Assembly (NCBI RefSeq): GCF_037055325.1
Contig: NZ_CP146373.1
Span: 3,100,001 to 3,164,000, forward strand
DNA: 64,000 nt
Reading direction: 5' to 3'
Source of the DNA: Arachnia propionica
Lineage (GTDB): Bacteria > Actinomycetota > Actinomycetes > Propionibacteriales > Propionibacteriaceae
A program made the position numbers and the translations under genes. Each line of letters opens with the position of its first letter. The stretch's first letter is position 1. The notes below the pieces were generated by a model, which was not told where the DNA came from, did not search any database, and saw only the letters and a list, made by a program, of their open reading frames with translations. Positions 1 through 8,209 of this stretch are shown piece after piece.

Positions 1-921
1 GCTGATGAAGTACCCGGCTGCGAGCATGCGCAGGTACATGTCGATGTCCTCTCCACCTTTGGTGGGCTGGCCAACCCCCAGGGTGACGTCGAATCCACCA
101 AGGCGCTCGAAGGCCGTCCTGGTCAACGCGGTATTGGCCCCTGTGCCGTAGGCGCCCACCTGGAAGGGGAACAGCGGCAGCTCCGCAGGCGGCGAGGACA
201 GCGAGTACACACAGGGTTTCCGCGCATCAGCCCAGGTCACACGCTGGTCAAACCACGCCTGAGTGCGAGTGCGGATCTCACCGCTGGGCACCAGCCCACA
301 CACCAACCCGACACGGGGATCGCGACCGAAACCGCGAGCGATTCCCGTCAACCAGTGGCGGTCCACCACCACGTCATCATCGATGAAAGCGACGTATTCG
401 TGGGCGGCCACCTGCATCCCCCGATTGCGGCCATAGGAGAGCCCTGCAAGCGGCTCGTGGACGTAGCGCACCCGGGGATCGGGATGGCGCAGGGCCACGT
501 CACGGGTCTCGGACGTGGACCCGGCGTTATCGACCACCACGACCTCGAAGTCCGGGTAGTCGCTAGCCAGGACGGAACCGACCGCCTCGCGAAGCAGCCC
601 TCCCCGGTCGCGGGTGCAGATCACTACGCTGATCGGTGGCCGGAACGGTTCCGGTTCCGGGACGGCAGCCGGGAGTTCCTCGACGGCACGCCGAAGCTCG
701 TCGACCCAAACCTGTCCCTCCGCGATGTCGACCGTGACAAAACCACGCACCGTCTGCCCCTCGCGCACCAGGAAACGGGCCCTGTGATAATCCGATCCAC
801 CGGCCAACTCAAGCCACGAATCCTTCGTTGCCGATGCCAGGTCGCTAAGATCAAGTTCGCCGATCCACACCGCGCCGGCCCACTCGGGGTTGTCGCTGCT
901 GCGCATAGTTCGTTCCAGCAT
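1..921 (-). CDS. GT2-family glycosyltransferase (3' end cut by window edge)
   Basis: Reading the minus strand from ATG at 921 gives 307 codons open to the window edge, so the C-terminus is missing. Residues 1-95 are a non-catalytic N-terminal region. A GT-A nucleotide-sugar-binding core follows: PPISVVICTRDRG near residue 100, VVVVDNAGS, and the metal-binding FIDDDVVVD (DxD). Near the edge TKGGEDIDMYLR is the usual GT2 acceptor/base motif (ED). This is a sugar transferase for exopolysaccharide or cell-wall glycan acting at the cytoplasmic face of the membrane. A weak GGTAGGG ribosome site lies just upstream; an out-of-frame ATG at 926 is not the start because its frame is short and unlike any family. 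It is divergent from the polysaccharide genes that begin at 1002. The sugar specificity cannot be read from sequence. Confidence 0.88.
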   Translation of the reverse strand, partial: MLERTMRSSDNPEWAGAVWIGELDLSDLASATKDSWLELAGGSDYHRARFLVREGQTVRGFVTVDIAEGQVWVDELRRAVEELPAAVPEPEPFRPPISVVICTRDRGGLLREAVGSVLASDYPDFEVVVVDNAGSTSETRDVALRHPDPRVRYVHEPLAGLSYGRNRGMQVAAHEYVAFIDDDVVVDRHWLTGIARGFGRDPRVGLVCGLVPSGEIRTRTQAWFDQRVTWADARKPCVYSLSSPPAELPLFPFQVGAYGTGANTALTRTAFERLGGFDVTLGVGQPTKGGEDIDMYLRMLAAGYFIS

Positions 922-1001
922 GACATGACCCTACCTGAGGACGGACGTTATCGACCGCCCATACAGCGCGACACCGCGCATGGCAACGAGGGGAATCCTA
1001 G

Positions 1002-3158
1002 ATGAGTATCGACTCCTTGAAGGGTGAAGAAAAAGCCACCACCCCCGCGCGCATTTCCATCGTTCCCGACCCGGAGATGGAACCCGTCGCCATCACCTCG
1101 GCCGCCAAGGAGGACGAGGAGAAGCTGAACCGGTTCTGGGTAGCCCTGCTCGTGGCCTTCCTCGGAATGGTGGGTGTGTTGTTGACGATCACTGGCGGCA
1201 ACGGCGGATTCCAAGGTCTGCTGGTGGCGATCCTGCTGCACACCGTTCCCGGCCTGGCTATTGCGGTGGTGTACCGGCTGCACGGTCTCGATCTCATCCT
1301 GTCGTGGTTCGTCGGCAGCCTCGCGGTACTGATCCTGTGTTCGTTGCCGATGGCGCTCACCAGCTTCTGGCATCCGCGTGTGATGGCCACGCTGATCCTG
1401 CTCGCCTCGACGGCGGTGGCCGTGTGGGTGGCGTGCAAACGCCCCCCGAGCCTGGAGGCGACGTGGATGCACCGGACGGGCCGAGCGATGATCGGACCGA
1501 TCGGTCTGGCCACGGCAGGCTTCCTCGTCGCCGTGCTCGCCGCGGGCATACAGCCCCAGCCGCCGGCCCTCTACGGTGCTGCGCTGGCCGCCGGCCCACT
1601 GTGGTTCCTCGGACTGGGTGCCATCGTGTTCGCCGTGTGCTGGGCTTTCTCCAGCGTCGGTGGGCGCAGCTGGAGCATCGTGCTGCTGGCCACCGTCGTC
1701 CCCATGAGCCAGGCCCTGATGTACGGCACCCCGACGGTGCAGGTGGCGGCCCGTCACATCGGGTTGGTGAACCTGCTCATCACCCATGGGGGTCTGGACC
1801 GCGAAGCCGGGATCTACCAGGCCTACTCGGGTCTGTTCGCGTCCAGCGCACTGGTGCAGCAGGCCGCGGGCTGGCCGGACCTGATGATGTACGCCGCCGT
1901 GTTCGGGGCCGTCGGCGCGGGCGTGAACTGCCTGGCGGTCGCGCAGCTGGCGCGCTACTTCGTCGACGACGAACGCGCCTGGTGGGCGGGGCTGGTCTTC
2001 GCGCTCGGTTCCAGCCTGACCACCAGCTTCTACGCCCCCCAGGTCGCGGGTCTGGCCCTCGTCACGACCGCCACCACCGCGTTGCTGCGCAACAGCACGG
2101 GTCTGAAATGGCCGCGGGTCTGGGCGGCCCTGGCGCTTTCGATCGCAGTCGCCCCCACCCATCAGCTCAGTCCCTTCCTGGCGACGCTGATCTGCATCGC
2201 CTTGGTGGTGGTTCGGTTGATGAAGTTGTGGTGGTCGCCGGTAGTGCTCGTCGCCCCCGCCGTGATCTGGGCGCTGCTCAACCGCGGCGTGTTGAAGTCG
2301 TACGTGTCCCTCGACGAGATGTTCAACGTCATCGCGAACTTCAAAACCCCCTCCAGGCCGAGTTCCAGCGCCCTCACCGCGGACCTCGTCAACCGGATCA
2401 CGTTCTGGGTGCCGTCCATCGCGCTCGTGTGCATCGGCATCGCCGCGCTCGTCGCCCTCATCCGCTTCCACAACCGCATGACCTTGGGGCTCGCGCTGGC
2501 CGCAGCGAGTCCGGTTGCTCTGTTTGCCGCGAACTCCTACGGCTCGGAGGGCATCTTCAGGGTTTCGTTGTTCTGTCTTCCGTGGCTCGCGATCATCGGG
2601 TCAATCAACCTGCCTCGAACGGGCCGGCGGTTCTGGACGGTTCCGTGGCATCCGGTCCGCAACGCCGGTGTGGTCGCCCTGACAGCGGTGTTCGTCATCG
2701 GAACCACCGGGATGGACTACACACGCGTGATCAACCCCGAAAACGTGAAGGCCGTGGCCTGGGTGGAGGAACACGTCACCGACGAAACCAAGGTGTTCGC
2801 TCTCGGCACCACACTGGCCGAACCGGTGCTCATCTCGGGCAAGGACACGTTCTACATTTCCCGGGAATTGCTGCTGCGCGACGAGACCACCGAAATCTAT
2901 CCTGCGAAAACCGGCGCCGATTACGACCCCCAGGCAGACCTGGAGATGCTCATGCAGCACTGGATGAAAGCGCGGGCAAAGGTACGCTACGTGCTGGCGA
3001 GCGAACGAATGAAGGCCTTCGACGAACGCTACGGCCAGCAACTCGCCTCCGACCAGACCCGACTCGAACAGGCGCTCCAGGCAACCCCGGGGGTCACCGT
3101 CGCATACCAGGGGGATGGGGTCACGGTGTACGAACTTCCGGAGGGCAACGGCTCATGA
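1002..3158 (+). CDS. Large polytopic membrane protein of a polysaccharide locus (DUF6541-like)
   Basis: 718 residues: a charged cytoplasmic N-terminus of about 45, then roughly a dozen or more hydrophobic segments to about residue 560, then a soluble C-terminal domain of about 150 residues after TTGMDYTRV. The arrangement (many helices plus a C-terminal outer domain) resembles actinobacterial DUF6541/GT-C-like membrane proteins encoded with glycosyltransferases; the exact family is a memory match, not a search. It would act in the membrane on lipid-linked sugars or polymer export. The ATG follows a GAGGGGAA ribosome site. Its stop overlaps the next start by ATGA, so it is the first gene of a three-gene operon with the GT14-like enzyme and the flippase. 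Confidence 0.7.
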   Translation: MSIDSLKGEEKATTPARISIVPDPEMEPVAITSAAKEDEEKLNRFWVALLVAFLGMVGVLLTITGGNGGFQGLLVAILLHTVPGLAIAVVYRLHGLDLILSWFVGSLAVLILCSLPMALTSFWHPRVMATLILLASTAVAVWVACKRPPSLEATWMHRTGRAMIGPIGLATAGFLVAVLAAGIQPQPPALYGAALAAGPLWFLGLGAIVFAVCWAFSSVGGRSWSIVLLATVVPMSQALMYGTPTVQVAARHIGLVNLLITHGGLDREAGIYQAYSGLFASSALVQQAAGWPDLMMYAAVFGAVGAGVNCLAVAQLARYFVDDERAWWAGLVFALGSSLTTSFYAPQVAGLALVTTATTALLRNSTGLKWPRVWAALALSIAVAPTHQLSPFLATLICIALVVVRLMKLWWSPVVLVAPAVIWALLNRGVLKSYVSLDEMFNVIANFKTPSRPSSSALTADLVNRITFWVPSIALVCIGIAALVALIRFHNRMTLGLALAAASPVALFAANSYGSEGIFRVSLFCLPWLAIIGSINLPRTGRRFWTVPWHPVRNAGVVALTAVFVIGTTGMDYTRVINPENVKAVAWVEEHVTDETKVFALGTTLAEPVLISGKDTFYISRELLLRDETTEIYPAKTGADYDPQADLEMLMQHWMKARAKVRYVLASERMKAFDERYGQQLASDQTRLEQALQATPGVTVAYQGDGVTVYELPEGNGS

Positions 3159-4015
3159 GCGTCGCAGTCGTCATCCTCGCCCATGACAAACCCGGACACC
3201 TTCACCGGCTCGTGAAAGCGTTGGATGGGCTTCCCATCTTCCTCCACGTCGATGCCGGCACCTCTCCCGAGATGCACCACGAGATGACGGATGGACTCCC
3301 CCAGCGGGTGCGTCTGCTGCCACGTGTTTCCTCTGGCTGGGCCAGTTTCGGACTGGTGGAGGCCGAGCTCACCGGTTACCGGGCGGCATGCAGTGAACCG
3401 GAGATCCAGCACGTCGTGTTGATGACGGGGGCGGACTATCCGCTGGTGGACGCGCAAACGCTCGCAAAACGCTTGTCCCGCTCCTTCCGGGACCGGTCAT
3501 GGGTCGATGTGCAGCCGCTACCGATCGCCGATTGGGGGGTGATGCGTGGTTACGACCGTTTCGTTTTCCGCAATCGGCCCGAGAATCGACGACGGGTCTG
3601 GTCTCCGCTTCCGCGACGTTGGCCCCGGAGACTCCGTCCCGCAGGTGGGTCGCAGCTCAAGGTGCTTGCCCGCCACCACGCTGAGCTACTGCTGGGAATC
3701 ATCGATTCCAGACCGGACATCGTCGACTATTTCAGGACCGTGTGGGTTCCCGACGAAACCATGATCCCCACCCTGTTGGCTTCTCCCGAGTTCGGCGCCG
3801 AAAGGGATTCCTACCATCACGATGGGAACGCCTGGTACATCGATTGGGGCAGACGTCCCAGCCCCAACCCGCGGTGGCTGGACGAAACCGACCTTCCGGC
3901 GTTGCGCGCTGCCCGCACCCGGGAGGTCGCACCCGCCCTGTTCGCCCGCAAATTCCGTGAGGACTCCACCGCCCTGCTGGACCGGATCGAGCAGGACCTG
4001 TGGCCGCTGCCATGA
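3155..4015 (+). CDS. GT14-like beta-1,6-N-acetylglucosaminyltransferase (core-2/I-branching type)
   Basis: 286 residues. The start AVVILAHDKPGHLHRLVKAL, then IFLHVDAG, VVLMTGADYPL and WVPDETMIPTLL match the conserved order seen in bacterial GT14 enzymes (LAH..P..L..LI.AL, H.D, SG.DYPL, PDE.F..T). GT14 enzymes add branching GlcNAc or xylose with inversion and do not use a DxD metal site, and none is seen here. The ATG at 3155 overlaps the upstream stop (ATGA), and its own stop overlaps the next ATG, so translation is probably coupled. Its job is presumably decorating the polymer handled by the neighbouring membrane protein and flippase. Donor and acceptor are unknown. Confidence 0.8.
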   Translation: MSVAVVILAHDKPGHLHRLVKALDGLPIFLHVDAGTSPEMHHEMTDGLPQRVRLLPRVSSGWASFGLVEAELTGYRAACSEPEIQHVVLMTGADYPLVDAQTLAKRLSRSFRDRSWVDVQPLPIADWGVMRGYDRFVFRNRPENRRRVWSPLPRRWPRRLRPAGGSQLKVLARHHAELLLGIIDSRPDIVDYFRTVWVPDETMIPTLLASPEFGAERDSYHHDGNAWYIDWGRRPSPNPRWLDETDLPALRAARTREVAPALFARKFREDSTALLDRIEQDLWPLP

Positions 4016-5466
4016 CCCCGGAAGGAACGACCACGCCCCCGGAGCCCCCGGAGGAAACGACCAAGGTCGCGGGCAGGGGAGGCACCTCCGACCTGTTCGG
4101 TCGGGGAATGCTCTACGTCGTGATCTGGTCCATGCAGATGGTCGTGGCGACGGTGGTGTCCCCCGTGCTCACCCACGTCCTGCCGGTGGCGGCATTCGGG
4201 TCGTTGTCGGCGGCCATCGCGCTCTACCAGCTGTTGATCGTCCTCACCGTGCTCGGGTTGGACCAGGCGTTGGAGATGCAGCGGGTGGAGGACGCCGACC
4301 CAGCCCGCGCCCGAGGACTACTGGCCGCCGGGTTGGCCATCGACGTGCTCATCGTCGGAGGCATCGCGTTACTGTCGCCGCTGTGGGCGCCCGCGCTGGG
4401 GTTCTCCAGCTACACGCTGGTGCTCATCACGCTGGGCTGGACCGCCCCTGGCGTGGGGGTGATGCTGTCGTTGTCGCTGCTGCAGGCCGAGGACCGGTTC
4501 GCACGGTTCGCCACTGTGTCGTTGATCTCGACGGTGGGTGGTCTGCTGCTCGGTCTGGTGCTGCTGTTCACCTGGGAGCGCACCGCGGAAGTGTACGCGC
4601 TGGGCGGGATCATCGGGCAGGTAGTCGCGCTCACGCTGGGGCTGGTGTGGACCAGGCCGCGGCTGGCGGGGCTGTTCGACAAGGAGACGTTGCGTCGCGG
4701 ACTGCGTCTTGGGATTCCGCTGGCCCTCGCCGGTTTGTCGACTTTCCTGCTCACCGCCGGGGACCGGTTCATCATCCAACGCATGCTGGGCGAGGTGCAG
4801 GTGGCGCGCTACCAGGTGGCGTTCACCATCGGCAATGTCGTCACGCTCATGCTGACATTCACCAACCGCGCCTGGTTGCCGCGCCTGAAGAACGTCGTCG
4901 ACGACGCCCAGCGGTGGCGGGTGATCGCAACCTCCCGGGACGGAGTGTTCTCGCTGGTGGCGTGGGCGGTGCTCGGCGTCACCGTCTCGGCCCCTACGCT
5001 GTTGCAGATCTTCGCTCCTGACACCTACGCGCAGGAGGACCTGGTCTCGGTGGTCGCGTTGATCGGGTTGGCCGCTTTCCCGGTCGCGGCGGCGGCGGCG
5101 AGCAGCCAGATGCTCATCACGATCCGCTGGTCGGTGCCCTTGGCGTGGGCCTCGGTGGTGGCCGTGGTGGTCAAGATCGCTGCGACCTTCGCGCTCATCG
5201 TGCCGTTCGGGCTCGATGGCACGGCAGCCGCGACTTTCCTGGCGTTGTTCTCACAGGCGGTGGTGCTGCGGTTCGCGGTGACGCGACGTCACGCCCCGGT
5301 CCGGGTTGCCTGGCCGGTGGTGGCGCTGATCGTCGTCGCAGTGGTGGGCTGTGTCGCATCGATCCTGGCCCCGCAGGAGCCGGTCTGGAGGATCGGTCGG
5401 TTCGCGTTCTCTTGCTGCTGTTTGGTGCCGTTCTTCCTAGGTTTGCGACGCCTCCAAACGGCCTGA
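4012..5466 (+). CDS. Polysaccharide flippase, MOP superfamily (Wzx-like)
   Basis: 484 residues starting at the ATG that overlaps the GT14-like stop (ATGA at 4012-4015); a GTG at 4000 would add only four residues. After a Pro/Glu/Thr-rich cytoplasmic N-terminus of about 35 residues there are 12-14 predicted hydrophobic segments running to the end. The helix spacing and small charged loops (LRRGLRLGIPLALAGL, ILQRML-like GDRFIIQRML) are those of MOP/PST exporters that flip undecaprenyl-linked repeat units. It is the last gene of the 1002-5466 operon. Its final 178 bases lie inside the 3' part of the convergent GT2 gene (5289-6293). Confidence 0.82.
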   Translation: MTPEGTTTPPEPPEETTKVAGRGGTSDLFGRGMLYVVIWSMQMVVATVVSPVLTHVLPVAAFGSLSAAIALYQLLIVLTVLGLDQALEMQRVEDADPARARGLLAAGLAIDVLIVGGIALLSPLWAPALGFSSYTLVLITLGWTAPGVGVMLSLSLLQAEDRFARFATVSLISTVGGLLLGLVLLFTWERTAEVYALGGIIGQVVALTLGLVWTRPRLAGLFDKETLRRGLRLGIPLALAGLSTFLLTAGDRFIIQRMLGEVQVARYQVAFTIGNVVTLMLTFTNRAWLPRLKNVVDDAQRWRVIATSRDGVFSLVAWAVLGVTVSAPTLLQIFAPDTYAQEDLVSVVALIGLAAFPVAAAAASSQMLITIRWSVPLAWASVVAVVVKIAATFALIVPFGLDGTAAATFLALFSQAVVLRFAVTRRHAPVRVAWPVVALIVVAVVGCVASILAPQEPVWRIGRFAFSCCCLVPFFLGLRRLQTA

Positions 5467-6293
5467 CCCCGAGCTCCCCTCCTGCCCCACAACCACTGCC
5501 GCACCGCCCAGGCACGCCAGGAGACGCGAGCCGTCGCGGGGCTGAGGTGACGCAGGACAGTCGGGATCTCGTAGCGGGGGTTGTTCGCGACCTGTTTGAA
5601 GAACCGGATGTGTTCGCCGAGTTGCTGCCGGTTATGGCTGTTGGAGAACGACTCCGTCCACATGCGGAATGAAGCGTGCGCCTCGGGCTGGCCGATCATG
5701 TCGCCGCGGGTGAGGATCCGCAGCCAGGCGTCGATGTCCATGGCGAACACGATCGCGCCGTCGAACCCGCCGATGGCGTCGTAGTCCCTGCGGCGGAACA
5801 TCACGCAGGCAGGTTCTCCGACCGGGTTGATCCCGAATCGAACCGCCGTCCTGGCGACCTCGGAGACACCGTGGCGGCCCAACAAACCCGGCAGGCCCGC
5901 GTTGCGGTTGAGAACGTCGCCATTACCGTCGATGAAGTCGCGGCGGCACGCGACGAGGGCGACCGTCGGATCCTCCAGGAGCGCGGCCTGGGAAGCGAGA
6001 CAGTCCGGGCTGATGAGATCGTCGGCACACACCACCTTGATCAGCTCCCCACGGGCCTGCCCGACGGTTGCGCGCCAGTTGGCCGGCAGCGGAAGGGTTC
6101 CTTCGGAGCGGATGTATCGGATGCGCGGGTCGTCGAACCCTGCGACCACGCCACTGGTGCCGTCGGTCGAGCCGTTGTCCCGGATCACCACCTCAAAGTC
6201 AGCATTCTCGCTCGCCAGCACCGACCGCAGGGTCGCCGCCAGGGTTGGTGCGCCCTGGTAGACCGGGATACAAACGGAAATGTGCGGTCTCAT
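5289..6293 (-). CDS. GT2-family glycosyltransferase with an overlapping C-terminal extension
   Basis: 334 residues. The N-terminus PHISVCIPVYQGAPTLAATL, VVIRDNGSTDGT and VVCADDLI (metal-binding DD) is a clear GT2 core; FAMDIDAWLRIL matches the ED/D acceptor region near residue 175. Homologous GT2 domains usually end near residue 250-270. Here the frame continues about 60 more residues through sequence antisense to the flippase 3' end, giving a basic, Gln/Thr-rich tail unlike a folded domain. A lost stop codon or a small frameshift near the end is possible. The ribosome site before 6293 is a modest GAGAAG. Likely acts in the same exopolysaccharide pathway as the genes at 1-5466. Confidence 0.83.
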   Translation of the reverse strand: MRPHISVCIPVYQGAPTLAATLRSVLASENADFEVVIRDNGSTDGTSGVVAGFDDPRIRYIRSEGTLPLPANWRATVGQARGELIKVVCADDLISPDCLASQAALLEDPTVALVACRRDFIDGNGDVLNRNAGLPGLLGRHGVSEVARTAVRFGINPVGEPACVMFRRRDYDAIGGFDGAIVFAMDIDAWLRILTRGDMIGQPEAHASFRMWTESFSNSHNRQQLGEHIRFFKQVANNPRYEIPTVLRHLSPATARVSWRAWAVRQWLWGRRGARGQAVWRRRKPRKNGTKQQQENANRPILQTGSCGARIDATQPTTATTISATTGQATRTGA

Positions 6294-6475
6294 CAGCTTC
6301 TCACCGGGCTCTCAAGAACCTGCGGGTGCCCTACCGACCCCCCGACCCGCTCGTTACTTGAATCGTAGCGTGTCGCTCCCGCCCGGTGGGGTCGCACACG
6401 CTTGTGGAGTCACTAGGGGTTGGGTGAAGCACGATCACCCGTTAGGGTTTTCCCGTACCGTTAAGGAGAGGGACC

Positions 6476-7618
6476 TTGATACCAAACCGAATAACTCGAC
6501 CCCTGATGGCTCTGGGCCTCGCGGCCGCGACGATCACAGGAGGGTTGTTCTTACAACCCCACGGCTCCACCCAGGATGTGACCGCGAACCCGGCTTCTCT
6601 CCGTTCAAGCAGGGTCACTCCGAAGGCAGCATCACCCACCCCGAGCGGGCTCGTCGGCGCACAGGCAACAGCTACGCCGGCATCGGAAATCACGAGCAGC
6701 GACAGCACGCCCACGGCGAGCGAGTCAGCAACCACCGAGTCATCATCAACCGGAGCTCCCACGTCGTCGGCGAGTGAAACACCGACTGCAACGATGTCCT
6801 CCGTGTCGCGGGGTTCAGGCGATCGTTCGCCCCTGAACACCCCGGTCGCGTCCCACCAGTCCTCGGCAGCCGGGTCTGCAACGCCGCAGCAGGTCTCCGA
6901 GGGATGGTCCGGCCAGAGCCGCTCCGATGCCGAGATCAACGGGTGGAACATCGACTATTTCGAGGGCTTCGATGCATCCCTCGAGGAGCTGGGCTGGGAG
7001 CCTTACGGCTGGGGCGAACCCGAGGTGGGGCACGGCGCCATGGGGGTGATGTCCGACAACAACACGTTCGTGCGCAACGGGGAGCTGATCGTGCGCACCG
7101 AGTACAAGGACGGCAAATGGTACGCCGGGGGCACCAGCACCGCGAAGGCTTTCTCGGCCTCGCGTGGCCGCTGGGAGGTTCGCGCGAAGTTCCCGAAGTC
7201 CAAGGGCATCGGCTATGTCTTCCTGTTGTGGCCGAAGAACAAGACCTGGCCCCCGGAGATCGACTTCGCCGAGGGGCGAGTCAACGGACCCGAGATCATG
7301 GGCACCTACCACTGGGATTCCGACGACAAGCAGGACCACAAATTCGTCGACCACGAGGACATGACCGGCTGGCACACCTACGGCGCGATCGTGGAGCAGG
7401 ATCACATCATCTTCACCCTTGACGGCAAGGAGTGGGGTCGGATCGATCAGCCGAACGTCACCGACACGCAGATGTGGTTCGGGGTGCAGACCGGAGCGAT
7501 GGATCCCAACGGCAAGCAGAGCCACACCGAGACCGTCGACGGCGGCGTTCCGGGGGATCTCACCCCGCAGGTATCCGACATCCAGATCGACTACGTGGCT
7601 CACTACACCAGGAGCTAG
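6476..7618 (+). CDS. Secreted glycoside hydrolase family 16 (endo-beta-glucanase/exopolysaccharide-lyase type)
   Basis: 380 residues from a TTG start placed by an excellent AAGGAGAGGG ribosome site at 6463-6472. Residues 1-30 form a signal peptide (Arg pair, ALGLAAATITGGLF); residues 35-140 are a Ser/Thr/Pro-rich spacer; the rest is a GH16 beta-jelly-roll. The catalytic motif EIDFAE is at 261-266: E261 nucleophile, D263, E266 acid/base. SASRGRWEVRAKFPKSKGI and WHTYGAIVE are typical GH16 strands. Bacterial GH16 enzymes cut beta-1,3/1,4 glucans and galactans, and those inside EPS clusters often trim the host's own polymer, which fits this location. The substrate is not known. Confidence 0.88.
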   Translation: MIPNRITRPLMALGLAAATITGGLFLQPHGSTQDVTANPASLRSSRVTPKAASPTPSGLVGAQATATPASEITSSDSTPTASESATTESSSTGAPTSSASETPTATMSSVSRGSGDRSPLNTPVASHQSSAAGSATPQQVSEGWSGQSRSDAEINGWNIDYFEGFDASLEELGWEPYGWGEPEVGHGAMGVMSDNNTFVRNGELIVRTEYKDGKWYAGGTSTAKAFSASRGRWEVRAKFPKSKGIGYVFLLWPKNKTWPPEIDFAEGRVNGPEIMGTYHWDSDDKQDHKFVDHEDMTGWHTYGAIVEQDHIIFTLDGKEWGRIDQPNVTDTQMWFGVQTGAMDPNGKQSHTETVDGGVPGDLTPQVSDIQIDYVAHYTRS

Positions 7619-7635
7619 GAGCTGACGCAGAAAAG

Positions 7636-7676
7636 AGGCGCTGTGCGTCCGACCGGTGGTCGGGCACACAGCGTCT
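7636..7676 (-). terminator. Bidirectional hairpin terminator
   Basis: Arms of about 19 bases (AGGCGCTGTGCGTCCGACC against GGTCGGGCACACAGCGTCT, a few mismatches) sit between the GH16 stop at 7618 and the convergent stop at 7679. On the minus strand the stem is followed by CTTTTCT, so it works best as the terminator of the DUF2185 gene and probably also stops the GH16 transcript. Confidence 0.75.
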
Positions 7677-7678
7677 CG

Positions 7679-8035
7679 TCACTTCGCACGCTGGGACGGG
7701 GGAACGTAGAGGTTCTCGACCGGGATTTCGCAGCCCGTGGGGGTGTCGACGATCCGGATGCCCAACTCGTCACGCACGATCTGCAGGTCGGAGCCGACGG
7801 GTAGGTCCCAGATGCCGATGAGGGCGGGTTCGATGGTGCACAGGTCGTTGAAGTCGACGATCTGCCAGTTCGACGGGTCGTTGAGGTATTCGGAGGTGTC
7901 GATGTGACTCATGATCTGCCAGCCGTTGTCGGCGGGCACCTTCGACGGCCCCCGGACCATCCAGCGCACCAGGCCCTTTTCTTCGATGACGTTGCGGGTG
8001 GCCAGGCAGGCTCCTGCCTCAGGAATGAACTCCAT
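7679..8035 (-). CDS. DUF2185/Imm33-like protein (candidate immunity protein)
   Basis: 118 residues with no signal or membrane segment. GACLATRNVIEEKGLVRWMVR, DNGWQIMSH and WQIVDFNDLCTIEPALIGIWDLPVGSDLQIVRD match the DUF2185 pattern (conserved C-L-x-T, sGW.f.s.D..Y, EPAL). To my knowledge this domain has been described as the Imm33 immunity family of polymorphic-toxin systems; here that role is inferred from its position beside a T7SS toxin cassette that begins at 8210 on the other strand. A GAAAGGAC ribosome site precedes the ATG. The divergent position, not downstream of a toxin, makes its partner unclear. Confidence 0.7.
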   Translation of the reverse strand: MEFIPEAGACLATRNVIEEKGLVRWMVRGPSKVPADNGWQIMSHIDTSEYLNDPSNWQIVDFNDLCTIEPALIGIWDLPVGSDLQIVRDELGIRIVDTPTGCEIPVENLYVPPSQRAK

Positions 8036-8209
8036 TGTCTCAGTCCTTTCGTGGTATCGGACGCTTTCAGCCTAACGACGCTCGCCCCGCTGCTCCGTTA
8101 ATTCGTGGAACCACAGGCCGAGCTTGACCGATTGACGACCCATCTTCGTCGGATGGGGTGACCCGGGTGTCGGGTTAAGCTGACGAGCATCCGAGCAGGA
8201 AGGTTCGAC

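Noticed and set aside
948..2471. 507-codon minus-strand frame opposite the membrane protein
   Set aside because: Highly polar, low-complexity shadow typical of high-GC DNA; the plus-strand gene has membrane segments and a ribosome site.
1304..3158. Long plus-strand frame before the GT14-like gene
   Set aside because: Part of an out-of-frame extension; the real start at 3155 has ATGA coupling and the family N-terminus.
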